Assembly (NCBI GenBank): GCA_913778905.1
Contig: CAJYYA010000010.1
Span: 372,001 to 436,000 of the forward strand
From: an uncultured Naasia sp.
GTDB taxonomy: Bacteria; Actinomycetota; Actinomycetes; Actinomycetales; Microbacteriaceae
Direction: 5' to 3'
Length of the DNA stretch: 64,000 bases
Positions 19,826 through 29,203 of the stretch are shown here, one piece after another (the stretch's first letter is position 1; each line of letters starts with the position of its first letter). The position numbers were made by a program, and so were the translations under genes. The notes under the pieces were generated by a model that searched no databases, had not been told where the DNA came from, and saw only the letters and a program-made list of their open reading frames with translations.

Positions 19826-21199
19826 TCACGCGCCGTTGCTGAGCTCCTCCGCGACCAGGAAGGCGAGCTCGAGCGACTGCATGTGATTGAGGCGCGGGTC
19901 GCACAGCGACTCGTACCGGGTCGCGAGAGTCGCCTCGTCGATGTGTTCCGATCCGCCGAGGCACTCGGTCACGTCGTCGCCCGTGAGTTCGACGTGGATG
20001 CCGCCGGGGTGCGTTCCCGCAGCGCGGTGCGACTCGAAGAATCCCTTGACCTCGTCGACGATGTCGTCGAAGCGACGGGTCTTGTAGCCCGTCGGAGTCG
20101 TGACGCCGTTGCCGTGCATGGGGTCGGTGACCCACAGGGGGGTCGCATCGAGCGTCTTGATGTGTTCGAGCAGCGGCGGCAGGGCGTCACGGATCTTGCC
20201 GGCGCCCATCCTCGTGATGAAGGTGAGACGGCCGGGCTCGCGATTCGGGTCGAGCTTGTCGATCAGCTGCTCCATCACCTCGGGCGTGGTCGACGGACCG
20301 AGCTTGATGCCGATGGGGTTGCGGATACGGGAGAAGTAGTCGACGTGCGCCCCGTCGAGTTCGCGCGTGCGCTCGCCGATCCACAAGAAGTGCGCCGACG
20401 TCGCCACAGGGGTGCCGTTGCGGGAGTCGATGCGGGTCAGGGGGCGCTCGTAGTCCATGAGCAGGCCCTCGTGCCCCGTGTAGAACTCGACGCGCTTGAG
20501 CTCATCGAAGTCGGCGCCCGCTGCCTCCATGAAACGGATCGCTCGGTCGATCTCCTTCGCGAGCCCCTCGTACATGGCGTTGGCGGGGTTGCGAGCGAAG
20601 CCCTGGTTCCAGCTGTGGACCTCCTTGAGGCTGGCGAAGCCACCCTGGGTGAAGGCGCGCACGAGGTTCAGGGTCGACGCCGCGGTGTGGTAGCCCTGGA
20701 TGAGTCGCGCCGGATCCGCCGCGCGGCTCTCGGGGGTGAAGTCGTAGCCGTTGACGATGTCGCCGCGGTAGGCGGGCAGCGTCACATCGCCGCGGGTCTC
20801 GGTGTCGCTCGACCGGGGCTTGGCGAACTGGCCCGCCATGCGGCCCATCTTCACGACCGGCATCGACGCACCGTAGGTGAGCACGACGGCCATCTGCAGG
20901 ATCGTCTTCACCCGAGCACGGATCTGGTCGGCGGTCGCACCGGCGAAGGTCTCCGCGCAGTCGCCGCCCTGCAGAAGGAAGGCCTCACCGCGAGCGGCCT
21001 TGGCCAGACGGTCGCGCAGCTGGTCCACCTCGCCCGCGAAGACCAACGGGGGCAGCACGGCCAGTTCGGCCGAGGCCGCCTCGACAGCGGCCGGGTCCGT
21101 CCACGTCGGCTGCTGCTTGATCTCGAGGGTCCGCCAATAGTCGAGGCCGGCCAAGACATCAGGGCTGGCGGACACGACGGTCTCCTGGGAGTCGAGCAC
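19826..21199 (-). CDS. aroG: Class II 3-deoxy-7-phosphoheptulonate synthase (DAHP synthase)
   Basis: Catalyses condensation of phosphoenolpyruvate and erythrose-4-phosphate, the first step of aromatic amino acid synthesis. The 457-residue protein is the plant-like class II form (as Rv2178c), with LLQGGDCAETF, VVKMGRMAGQFAKPRS, the HFLWIGERTR region and WVTDPMHGNG. The GTG at 21199 follows AAGGAAA; the frame upstream of it runs through plsC and is not coding. It is downstream of plsC on the same strand, about 60 bp away. Confidence 0.95.
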   Translation of the reverse strand: MLDSQETVVSASPDVLAGLDYWRTLEIKQQPTWTDPAAVEAASAELAVLPPLVFAGEVDQLRDRLAKAARGEAFLLQGGDCAETFAGATADQIRARVKTILQMAVVLTYGASMPVVKMGRMAGQFAKPRSSDTETRGDVTLPAYRGDIVNGYDFTPESRAADPARLIQGYHTAASTLNLVRAFTQGGFASLKEVHSWNQGFARNPANAMYEGLAKEIDRAIRFMEAAGADFDELKRVEFYTGHEGLLMDYERPLTRIDSRNGTPVATSAHFLWIGERTRELDGAHVDYFSRIRNPIGIKLGPSTTPEVMEQLIDKLDPNREPGRLTFITRMGAGKIRDALPPLLEHIKTLDATPLWVTDPMHGNGVTTPTGYKTRRFDDIVDEVKGFFESHRAAGTHPGGIHVELTGDDVTECLGGSEHIDEATLATRYESLCDPRLNHMQSLELAFLVAEELSNGA

Positions 21200-21258
21200 G
21201 GGGATTTCCTTGCTGTTGAGATGGATGGTCGGGCCGCGAAGGCCCCGGCCGACGCCGC

Positions 21259-21951
21259 TCAGGACGAGGGGGTCGGCTGCTTCACAGAAGTCGCGTAGAC
21301 GTCCACGTATTCCTGTCCGCTCAGACGGGCGAGCTCGTACATGATCTCGTCCGTGATGGAGCGAAGGATGAAGCGGTCGCCTTCGAGGCCCGCGAACCTG
21401 GAGAAATCTAACGGTTCGCCGATGACGATGCCAACACGCCTGACCTTGGGCAGCTTGTGCCCCACGGGCATGGCTTTCTCGGTGTCGACCATGGCGACGG
21501 GGATGACCGGGACGTGCCCTTCGACGATCATCCGCGCGATGCCGGTGCGCCCCCGATAGAGGCGTCCGTCGCGACTGCGGGTGCCCTCGGGGTAGATGCC
21601 GAGGAGTTCGCCACGGCGCAGGACGGCGAGGCCGCTGTTGAGCGCAGCTTCCGAGGCCTTGCCGCCCGACCGGTCGATGGGGAGTTGGCCGGTGGCGAGC
21701 ATGAAATTCTTGACGGCCCAGCCTTTGAGGCCCTTGCCGGTGAAGTACTCGGCCTTCGCGAGGAACGAGATCCGGCGGTCGAGCTCGAGGGGCAGCAGAA
21801 CCGAGTCGATGAACGACAGGTGGTTGCTGGCGAGGATAGCGGCGCCCTTCTTGGGCACGTTCTCGCGACCCGTCACCCACGGACGCAGGGTCCGACGAAG
21901 GAACGGCCCGACGATGATGTCCTTCAGGATCCAGTACACGAACGCGCGCAT
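21259..21951 (-). CDS. 1-acyl-sn-glycerol-3-phosphate acyltransferase (PlsC family)
   Basis: Acylates lysophosphatidic acid to phosphatidic acid at the membrane. The 230-residue protein has the catalytic HX4D motif in NHLSFIDS (block I), KNFMLATGQLPIDR (block II) and YPEGTRSRDG (block III), all intact. The N-terminal hydrophobic stretch should anchor it to the membrane. The ATG at 21951 has GAGGTG upstream. It probably forms an operon with the DAHP synthase gene, as in other actinobacteria. Confidence 0.92.
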   Translation of the reverse strand: MRAFVYWILKDIIVGPFLRRTLRPWVTGRENVPKKGAAILASNHLSFIDSVLLPLELDRRISFLAKAEYFTGKGLKGWAVKNFMLATGQLPIDRSGGKASEAALNSGLAVLRRGELLGIYPEGTRSRDGRLYRGRTGIARMIVEGHVPVIPVAMVDTEKAMPVGHKLPKVRRVGIVIGEPLDFSRFAGLEGDRFILRSITDEIMYELARLSGQEYVDVYATSVKQPTPSS

Positions 21952-22002
21952 GACACCTCTTTCGCAGTGCTACTCAGAGTAGGGGGCCGACGGGCCCGCC
22001 GC

Positions 22003-22995
22003 TCATTCGGAGACGGTACCGGGATGCGGCGTGAAGGCTTCAGGGTCGCCCGGCCGCACGAACTGGGCGCGAGCGAGATCGGCGGCACCGACGACACCCG
22101 CATCGTTGACCAGCTCCGCGATGAGGAAGTCGGGCTCCGGGTGGTATCCGCGAGCCGGGAGGTTGGAGAGATACGCCTCACGGATGGGCTGCAGGAGATG
22201 CTCACCAGCCTGCGCCACTCCCCCTCCGAAGACGAAGATCTGCGGGTCGAGGATCGCCGACAGCGACGCGCATGCCTCGCCGAGGTGGCGGCCGAGACGG
22301 CGCAGCGCAGCGAGAGCGCCGGGGTCCTCGTCCATCAGCAGCGCCGCGACGTCGCCGCCGGTGAGCTCGCCGGCGGCGTCACGGCGCGCTGCGAGCGCGA
22401 GCCCGATCCCACCCGCATCGGCGACCTCGCCGGCCATCCGCAGGAGGGCTCGGCCCGATCCGTACTGTTCGATGCAGCCGCGCGCACCGCATCCGCAGGG
22501 CAGGCCGCCCGGCACGAGGCGCATGTGGCCGAGCTCCCCGGCGGCGCCGAAGCCGCCGCGGAAGAGCGTGTCGTCGTGCACGATGGCGCCGCCGACACCC
22601 GTCCCGATGGTCAGCATGACCATGTCGCTCGCGAGACGGCCGGCGCCGAAACGGAACTCCGCCCAGCCCGCGGCATTCGCGTCGTTCTCGATGAGGATCG
22701 GGCGGCCGAGCCGCTGCTCGAGCTGCTCTCGGAACGGCTCGTGGCGCATGGCGAGATTGGGTGCGTAATAGACGAGCGACTGCGCGGCGTCGATGAAGCC
22801 GGGTGCGGCCGCACCCACGGCGGCGATCTCGCGGTCGAGGGCCAGCTCTTCGACCATCTGAACGACCGCGTCGACGATCGCCTTGGGGTCGGCTGCGGGC
22901 GTAGGGACTCGGCGCTCGTCGAGGATGGTGCCGAGCTCGTCGACCACCGCTCCCGCAATCTTCGTTCCGCCGATGTCGATGCCGATCGAATTCAC
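22003..22995 (-). CDS. ROK family sugar kinase (glucokinase-like)
   Basis: A 330-residue ROK protein without an N-terminal helix-turn-helix, so a kinase rather than a repressor. It has the phosphate-binding DIGGTK motif, the catalytic-Asp region ENDANAAGWAE, GTGVGGAIV, and the zinc-binding CGCGARGCIEQYGSG. Glucose is the likeliest substrate, but sequence alone does not fix it. The GTG at 22995 is 6 nt after TAGGCT (23007-23002), a leaderless arrangement. Confidence 0.9.
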   Translation of the reverse strand: MNSIGIDIGGTKIAGAVVDELGTILDERRVPTPAADPKAIVDAVVQMVEELALDREIAAVGAAAPGFIDAAQSLVYYAPNLAMRHEPFREQLEQRLGRPILIENDANAAGWAEFRFGAGRLASDMVMLTIGTGVGGAIVHDDTLFRGGFGAAGELGHMRLVPGGLPCGCGARGCIEQYGSGRALLRMAGEVADAGGIGLALAARRDAAGELTGGDVAALLMDEDPGALAALRRLGRHLGEACASLSAILDPQIFVFGGGVAQAGEHLLQPIREAYLSNLPARGYHPEPDFLIAELVNDAGVVGAADLARAQFVRPGDPEAFTPHPGTVSE

Positions 22996-23083
22996 TCTGC
23001 GAGCCTAGGCGACGCGTCTCGCCAGACGTCAATCAGAGGTGCCCGGTAGCATCGGAGCACCTACCGGTACCGAAGGAGCTGCC

Positions 23084-24910
23084 GTGAACCAGACGTCAAC
23101 ACCCGCCGCGTCGCCTGCGACCCCTGAGGCCAACGCGACCGACCTGCTGCTCGAGCGCGTGGCGCAGACGCCCGATACCCCTCTCTTCGCCATCCAGCGC
23201 GGTGACGAGTGGGTCGATGTCTCGGCGAAAGAGTTCCTCGAACAGGTCCGAGCTCTCGCCAAGGGCTTCATCGCCTCGGGCATCCAGGCTGGCGACGTCG
23301 TCGGGCTCATGGCCAAGACGCGCTACGAGTGGACACTCGTCGACTTCGCGCTGTGGTTCGCGGGAGCCGTCATGGTCCCCGTGTACGAGACCTCGTCGCC
23401 CTACCAGGTGCAGTGGAACCTGAGCGACGCCGGCGCCGTGGCCCTCATCGTCGAGGGCCCGGAGCAGTTCGCCAAGTTCGACGAGGTGCACCCGGAGCTG
23501 CCCGCTGTCGCCCAGGTGTGGCAGATCGACCGCGGCGACCTCGGAAAGCTCGCCGCGCGAGCGGGCGAGGTGACCGACGAGCTGCTCGAAGAGCGTCGCA
23601 CGAAGGCGGTCGAGTCCGACGTCGCGACGATCATCTACACGTCGGGGTCGACGGGCCGTCCGAAGGGGTGCGTCCTCACCCACGAGAACTTCGTCGAGTT
23701 GACCCGTAACGCGCAGGTGGCGATGAAGGAGCTCATGCAGCCCGGCTCGTCGACTCTCCTCTTCATCCCGACGGCGCACATATTCGCCCGGTTCATCGCT
23801 GTCCTCTCCGTCTACGGCGGCGTTCGCGTGGGCCATCAGCCCGACACGACCAAGCTGCTCCCGTCGCTCGGAAGCTTCAAGCCGACGTTCCTCCTCGCGG
23901 TGCCGCGTGTGTTCGAGAAGGTGTACAACTCGTCCGAGCAGAAGGCTGCGGCCGGCGGGAAGGGCAAGATCTTCGCGAAGGCCACCGAGACCGCCATCGC
24001 CCACTCGATGGCTCTCGACGCTGGCAGGGTGCCCCTGGGGCTCGCCCTCAAGTTCAAGCTGTTCGACAAGCTCGTGTACGGCAAGCTCCGTGCGGCTCTC
24101 GGCGGACGCGTCGTGTACGCGGTGTCGGGGTCGGCGCCGCTCGGGCCTCGTCTCGGCCACTTCTACCGCAGCCTCGGGATCATGATCCTCGAGGGGTACG
24201 GCCTCACCGAGACCACGGCGCCCGCAACCGTGAACCGTGCCACCAAGTACAAGATCGGCACGGTCGGACCGGCCCTGCCCGGTGTCGACGTCCGTATTGC
24301 CGAGGACGGCGAGATCGAGGTTCGCGGCGTCAACGTCTTCCGCGAGTACTGGAAGAACCCGGAGGCGACCGCCGAGGCGTTCCACGACGGATGGTTCCGC
24401 ACCGGAGACATCGGCAGCATCGACTCCGACGGCTACCTGACCATCACGGGCCGCAAGAAGGAGATCATCGTCACCGCCGGCGGCAAGAACGTCTCCCCCG
24501 CCGCGCTCGAAGACCCGCTCCGCGCCAACCCGATCGTCGGACAGGTCGTTGTCGTGGGCGACAAGAAGCCGTTCATCTCGGCTCTCGTGACGCTCGACAC
24601 CGAGATGCTGCCCACGTGGCTGGGCAACAACGGTCTCGACGCCAAGATGCCGCTCGATACCGCGGTCTCCCACCCCGCCGTCCTGGCCGAAGTGCAGCGT
24701 GCGGTCGACACCGCGAACACGCACGTGTCGCGTGCGGAATCGATCCGCAAATTCGCGATCCTCCCCGTGGAGTTCTCGGAGGCGAGCGGCCACCTCACGC
24801 CGAAGCTGAGCATCAAGCGCAATGTGATCCTCGAGGACTTCGCCCCCGAGATCAACACCATCTACGCGGGAACCCACCCGGCGACGGAGGGGATCACCCT
24901 CTCCCACTGA
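23084..24910 (+). CDS. Long-chain acyl-CoA synthetase (FadD15-like)
   Basis: Activates fatty acids to acyl-CoA through an acyl-adenylate. The 608-residue protein has the P-loop-like YTSGSTGRPKG (about residue 185), the GYGLTETTAPATVN motif, GWFRTGDIG, and GRKKEIIVTAGGKNV near the C-terminus. The GTG at 23084 has GAAGGAG 6 nt upstream. It diverges from the ROK gene and shares the Rv2187 position of the mycobacterial locus. Confidence 0.92.
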   Translation: MNQTSTPAASPATPEANATDLLLERVAQTPDTPLFAIQRGDEWVDVSAKEFLEQVRALAKGFIASGIQAGDVVGLMAKTRYEWTLVDFALWFAGAVMVPVYETSSPYQVQWNLSDAGAVALIVEGPEQFAKFDEVHPELPAVAQVWQIDRGDLGKLAARAGEVTDELLEERRTKAVESDVATIIYTSGSTGRPKGCVLTHENFVELTRNAQVAMKELMQPGSSTLLFIPTAHIFARFIAVLSVYGGVRVGHQPDTTKLLPSLGSFKPTFLLAVPRVFEKVYNSSEQKAAAGGKGKIFAKATETAIAHSMALDAGRVPLGLALKFKLFDKLVYGKLRAALGGRVVYAVSGSAPLGPRLGHFYRSLGIMILEGYGLTETTAPATVNRATKYKIGTVGPALPGVDVRIAEDGEIEVRGVNVFREYWKNPEATAEAFHDGWFRTGDIGSIDSDGYLTITGRKKEIIVTAGGKNVSPAALEDPLRANPIVGQVVVVGDKKPFISALVTLDTEMLPTWLGNNGLDAKMPLDTAVSHPAVLAEVQRAVDTANTHVSRAESIRKFAILPVEFSEASGHLTPKLSIKRNVILEDFAPEINTIYAGTHPATEGITLSH

Positions 24911-24930
24911 GGCGCGCGGCGGGAGCCGAG

Positions 24931-25180
24931 CTAGGGCCTCGGTACGCTTCGCTACTCGGCCGGTCTGGGTACGCTCCGCTACTCGACCTTCGGACTTTCG
25001 GACGTCGAGTAGGCCGCCAGGCCGTACCGAGACGGCTCGAGTAGCCGAAGGCGTATCGAGAGCAGACGGAACGGCATCCGGAAGCCAATCCCGTTTCCAG
25101 AACCCGAACTAGGGCCTCGATACGCTTCGCTACTCGGCCGGTCTCGGTACGCTTCGCTACTCGACCTCCGGAAGGGAAAC
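24931..25180. repeat. REP-like palindromic repeat cluster A
   Basis: The 307-bp gap between the convergent fadD and deformylase genes is filled with variants of GGTACGCTTCGCTACTCG: direct copies near 24940, 24968, 25118 and 25146, and inverted ones near 25004 and 25040. GGGCCTCG(A/G)TACGCTTCGCTAC and CGGCCGGTCT are shared between copies. The family also occurs at 48150-48610. No gene or T-rich terminator is visible here. Confidence 0.8.
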
Positions 25181-25217
25181 GAATCACCGCCTTGGCGGGA
25201 GGAAGATCCCTGACGGC

Positions 25218-25709
25218 TCAGAACCAGCTGGATTCGCGGACGGCCCGAAGTGCCTCGCGTCGGCGGTCACGGTCGAGTCGATCGAGATAGACCTTGCCGT
25301 CGAGGTGGTCGGTCTCGTGCTGGAGCGCCTGCGCGAGCAGGCCGTCACCTTCCACGACGATCTCATTGCCGTCGACGTCCAGCCCACGGACCACCGCGTG
25401 CGGATAGCGCAGCACGGGGAACCACAGGTCCGGCACCGACAGGCAGCCCTCGTCGGTCAGGACAGGCTCCCCCGACAGTTCGACGATCTCGGGGTTGATG
25501 ACCACAGCCACCACACCGTCGACGTTGTAACTGAACACCCGCGAGGCCACGCCGATCTGATTCGCCGCGACGCCCGCGCGCCCCGGAATCCGCACCGAGT
25601 CGATGAGGTCGGTGACGAGCCCGCGGACCCGGTCGTCGATGTCGACGACCGGGTCGCAGACGGTCTTCAGGACGGGGTCGCCGAAGATCCGGATGGGGCG
25701 TTCAGCCAC
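25218..25709 (-). CDS. def: Peptide deformylase
   Basis: Removes the N-formyl group from nascent proteins. The 163-residue protein has all three metal-site motifs: GVAANQIG, EGCLSVPD (Cys89) and QHETDHLDG (His131, Glu132, His135). Length is typical of type I/III actinobacterial enzymes. It lies 7 bp after the pyruvate carboxylase gene on the same strand, so the two are probably cotranscribed. Confidence 0.95.
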   Translation of the reverse strand: MAERPIRIFGDPVLKTVCDPVVDIDDRVRGLVTDLIDSVRIPGRAGVAANQIGVASRVFSYNVDGVVAVVINPEIVELSGEPVLTDEGCLSVPDLWFPVLRYPHAVVRGLDVDGNEIVVEGDGLLAQALQHETDHLDGKVYLDRLDRDRRREALRAVRESSWF

Positions 25710-25716
25710 GTATACC

Positions 25717-28700
25717 TCAGCCCTTGACGACGACGATGAGATCGCCGGCCTCGACCTGCTGCGTCGACTGGATCGCGACGCGCTCGACCGTGCCCGCGAC
25801 GGTGGCCGTGATCGCGGCCTCCATCTTCATGGCCTCGATCGTGGCGACGGCCTGACCCGCGGCCACGGCCTCGCCCGGAGTGACCTTGACCGTGACGACA
25901 CCCGAGAACGGAGCGGCCACATGCCCGGGCTGCGACGAGTCCGCCTTCTCCGCCGACTTGATGTCGACGTCGACGCTGCGGTCGCGGATCGCGATCGGAC
26001 GGAGCTGGCCGTTGAGGGTCGTCATGACGCTGCGGACACCGCGCTCATCCGGCTCCGAGATCGCCTCGAGGCCGACGAACAGCTGAACGCCTCGGTCGAT
26101 CTCGACCGTGTGCTCGCTGCCGGGCTCGAGCCCGTACAGGTAGGCGGCGGTGTCGACGACCGACAGGTCGCCGTACTGCTCGCGCACCTGCTCGAAGGTC
26201 GCTGTCGGACCGGGGAAGAGCAGACGGTTGAGGGCGTGGCGTCGAGTCGCGCTGTCACCGTCGAGCTGGGCGCGGTCCTCGGCGGACAGCTCCTCCACCT
26301 CGATGTCCACCTTGCGTCCCTCGAGCACCTTCGAGCGGAAGGGCTCCGGCCATCCGCCGGGCAGGTCGCCCAGCTCGCCGGCCATGAATCCGACGACCGA
26401 ATCGGGGATGTCGAAAGCGCCGGGATTGCGCTCGAATTCCTCGGGGTCGGCGCCGACGGCGGCGAGATGCAGGGCGAGATCGCCGACCACCTTCGACGAC
26501 GGAGTCACCTTCGGGATGCGCCCCAGGATGCGGTTCGCGGCCGCGTACAGGTCCTCGATGAGCTCGAAGCGGTCGGCCAGACCGAGCGCGATGGCCTGCT
26601 GGCGCAGGTTGGAGAGCTGGCCGCCCGGGATCTCGTGGCGGTAGACGCGGCCGGTGGGGCCCGGCAGACCCGACTCGAACGGACGGTATCGGGCCCGGAC
26701 GGCTTCCCAGTACGGCTCGAAGTCCGAGACGGCCTGCAACGAAAGGCCGGTGTCGCGATCGGTGTGCGCGAGAGCGGCGACGAGGGCCGAGGCCGAGACC
26801 TGGCTGGTGGTGCCGGCCATGGCGGCGCTGGCCACGTCTACGGCATCGACACCGGCTTCGCTCGCGGCGAGCAGCGTCGCGAGCTGGCCGCCCGCCGTGT
26901 CGTGCGTGTGCAGGTGCACCGGCAGGTCGAAGCGCTCGCGCAGAGCGGCTACCAACTTGGACGCGGCGTACGGGCGGAGTAGCCCGGCCATGTCCTTGAT
27001 CGCCAGGATGTGCGCGCCTGCGTCGACGATGCGCTCCGCGAGGCGGAGGTAGTAGTCGAGCGTGTACAGGTCCTCGGCCGGGTCGAGCAGGTCACCGGTG
27101 TAGCAGAGAGCGACCTCCGCGACGGTTGTTCCCGTCGCCCGAACGGCTTCGATCGCAGGACGCATCTGCTCGACATCGTTGAGCGCATCGAAGATACGGA
27201 AGATGTCGACGCCCGAATCCGCGGCCTCGCGGACGAAGGCGTCGGTGACAGCTGTCGGGTAGGGTGTGTAGCCGACGGTGTTCCGGCCGCGCAGCAGCAT
27301 CTGGATGGCCACGTTCGGCAGAGCCTCGCGCAGCGCGACGAGACGCTCCCACGGGTCCTCGCCGAGGAAGCGGAGGGCGACGTCGTAAGTCGCGCCACCC
27401 CAGGCCTCGATCGAGAGGAGCTGCGGAGTGTTGCGCGCGACATACGGGGCCACGGCCACGAGGTCGCGGGTACGCACCCGGGTGGCGAGGAGCGACTGGT
27501 GGGCGTCGCGGAACGTCGTGTCCGTGACCGCGAGCTCGGTGCGTGCGCGCAGGTCGGCGGCGAAACCCTCCGGACCGAGTTCGAGCAGACGCTGACGCGA
27601 TCCGCTGGTAGCTTCGACCGACAGGTCGCAGGCGGGCAGCTTCGCCAGCGGGTCGGGTCCGGCGGGACGCGCTCCGTTCGGCTGATTCACCGTGACGTCG
27701 GCGAGCCAGGTCAGGATCTTGGTCCCGCGGTCCTTCGAGCGCGAGGAGTGCACGAGCTCGGGACGCTCCTCGATGAACGAGGTGCTGAGGTCGCCCGCCT
27801 GAAAGGCTTCGTCGTCCAGCACGGCCTGCAGGAAGGGGATGTTCGTGGTGACTCCACGGATACGGAACTCCGCCAGCGCACGGCGGGCGCGCGCGACGGC
27901 GGCCGGGAAGTCGCGCCCACGGCAGCTGAGCTTCGCGAGCATCGAGTCGAAGTGGGGGCTGATCTGGGCGCCCTGCGCGATGGTTCCACCGTCGAGACGG
28001 ACACCGGCGCCACCGGGTGAGCGGTAGGTCGTGATCTTGCCCGTGTCGGGACGGAATCCCTGCGACGGGTCCTCCGTGGTGATGCGGCACTGGAGGGCGG
28101 CACCGCGGAGCGCGATGCGGTCCTGCGTGAGGCCCAGCTCCTTCAGCGTCTGGCCGGCCGCGATGCGCATCTGCGACTGGACGAGGTCGACGTCGGTGAC
28201 CTCTTCGGTGACAGTGTGCTCCACCTGGATGCGCGGGTTCATCTCGATGAAGACGTGCTCGCCCGCTCGGTCGCCCGCCGTGTCGACGAGGAACTCCACC
28301 GTGCCCGCGTTGACGTAGCCGACCGACTTCGCGAATGCGATCGCGTCGCGGTGCAGGGCCTCGCGCAACTCGTCGCTGATGTTCGGCGCAGGCGCGATCT
28401 CGACGACCTTCTGGTGACGTCGCTGCACCGAGCAGTCGCGCTCGAAGAGGTGGACGGTCTCCCCCGACGCGTCGGCGAGGATCTGGACCTCGATGTGACG
28501 GGGACGGACCACCGCCTGCTCGAGGAACATCGTGGGGTCGCCGAAGGCGCTGTCGGCCTCACGCATCGCAGCCTGGAGGGCTTCCTTCAGCTGCGCCGGA
28601 TCTTCGACGCGACGCATGCCGCGTCCGCCGCCACCGGCGACGGCCTTGGCAAAGATCGGGAAGCCGATCTCCTCGGCTGCGGAGAGCAGGTAATCGAGGT

Positions 28701-29118
28701 CCTTGCTGGGCTTCGAAGACTTGAGGACGGGGACACCGGCCGAGATGGCCTGCTCCTTCGCCGTCACCTTGTTGCCCGCGCTGCGGAGAACGCGTGCCGG
28801 CGGTCCGATGAAGGTGATGCCGGCGGCCTCGGCAGCCTCTGCGAGCTCCGGATTCTCGCTCAGGAAGCCGTAGCCCGGGTAGATCGCGTCGGCGCCCGAC
28901 TCCTTGGCGACGCGGATGATCTCCGACACGTCGAGGTATGCCCGGACGGGATGCCCGATCTCGCCGATCTGGTACGCCTCATCGGCCTTGAGTCGGTGCA
29001 TCGAGTTGCGGTCTTCGTAGGGGAAGACGGCGACCGTTTTGGCACCCAGCTCGTAAGCTGCGCGGAAGGCGCGGATGGCGATCTCACCGCGGTTGGCGAC
29101 CAGGATCTTCGAGAACAC
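25717..29118 (-). CDS. pyc: Pyruvate carboxylase
   Basis: Biotin-dependent carboxylation of pyruvate to oxaloacetate, an anaplerotic step. The 1133-residue single-chain enzyme has an N-terminal biotin carboxylase/ATP-grasp domain (KILVANRGEIAIRAFRAAYE, GGGGRGMRRV), a central carboxyltransferase domain (DTTFRDAHQSLLATRVRT) and a C-terminal biotinyl domain with EAMKMEA (Lys1098). Length and order are normal. The GTG at 29118 is preceded by AAGGGA. It diverges from the ParA gene. Confidence 0.96.
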   Translation of the reverse strand: MFSKILVANRGEIAIRAFRAAYELGAKTVAVFPYEDRNSMHRLKADEAYQIGEIGHPVRAYLDVSEIIRVAKESGADAIYPGYGFLSENPELAEAAEAAGITFIGPPARVLRSAGNKVTAKEQAISAGVPVLKSSKPSKDLDYLLSAAEEIGFPIFAKAVAGGGGRGMRRVEDPAQLKEALQAAMREADSAFGDPTMFLEQAVVRPRHIEVQILADASGETVHLFERDCSVQRRHQKVVEIAPAPNISDELREALHRDAIAFAKSVGYVNAGTVEFLVDTAGDRAGEHVFIEMNPRIQVEHTVTEEVTDVDLVQSQMRIAAGQTLKELGLTQDRIALRGAALQCRITTEDPSQGFRPDTGKITTYRSPGGAGVRLDGGTIAQGAQISPHFDSMLAKLSCRGRDFPAAVARARRALAEFRIRGVTTNIPFLQAVLDDEAFQAGDLSTSFIEERPELVHSSRSKDRGTKILTWLADVTVNQPNGARPAGPDPLAKLPACDLSVEATSGSRQRLLELGPEGFAADLRARTELAVTDTTFRDAHQSLLATRVRTRDLVAVAPYVARNTPQLLSIEAWGGATYDVALRFLGEDPWERLVALREALPNVAIQMLLRGRNTVGYTPYPTAVTDAFVREAADSGVDIFRIFDALNDVEQMRPAIEAVRATGTTVAEVALCYTGDLLDPAEDLYTLDYYLRLAERIVDAGAHILAIKDMAGLLRPYAASKLVAALRERFDLPVHLHTHDTAGGQLATLLAASEAGVDAVDVASAAMAGTTSQVSASALVAALAHTDRDTGLSLQAVSDFEPYWEAVRARYRPFESGLPGPTGRVYRHEIPGGQLSNLRQQAIALGLADRFELIEDLYAAANRILGRIPKVTPSSKVVGDLALHLAAVGADPEEFERNPGAFDIPDSVVGFMAGELGDLPGGWPEPFRSKVLEGRKVDIEVEELSAEDRAQLDGDSATRRHALNRLLFPGPTATFEQVREQYGDLSVVDTAAYLYGLEPGSEHTVEIDRGVQLFVGLEAISEPDERGVRSVMTTLNGQLRPIAIRDRSVDVDIKSAEKADSSQPGHVAAPFSGVVTVKVTPGEAVAAGQAVATIEAMKMEAAITATVAGTVERVAIQSTQQVEAGDLIVVVKG

Positions 29119-29203
29119 GCACGTCCCTTCTCGATGAATGGGCGCGGGCGCGCCCTCATCTCTTCTTTAGGTTGTCTCAGACTACTGGCGTACTCTCGTC
29201 ACT

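Noticed and set aside
23096-24907. 603-codon open frame on the minus strand opposite fadD
   Set aside because: It mirrors the FadD codons; its product is Arg/Glu/His-rich with no domain, and it lacks start signals.
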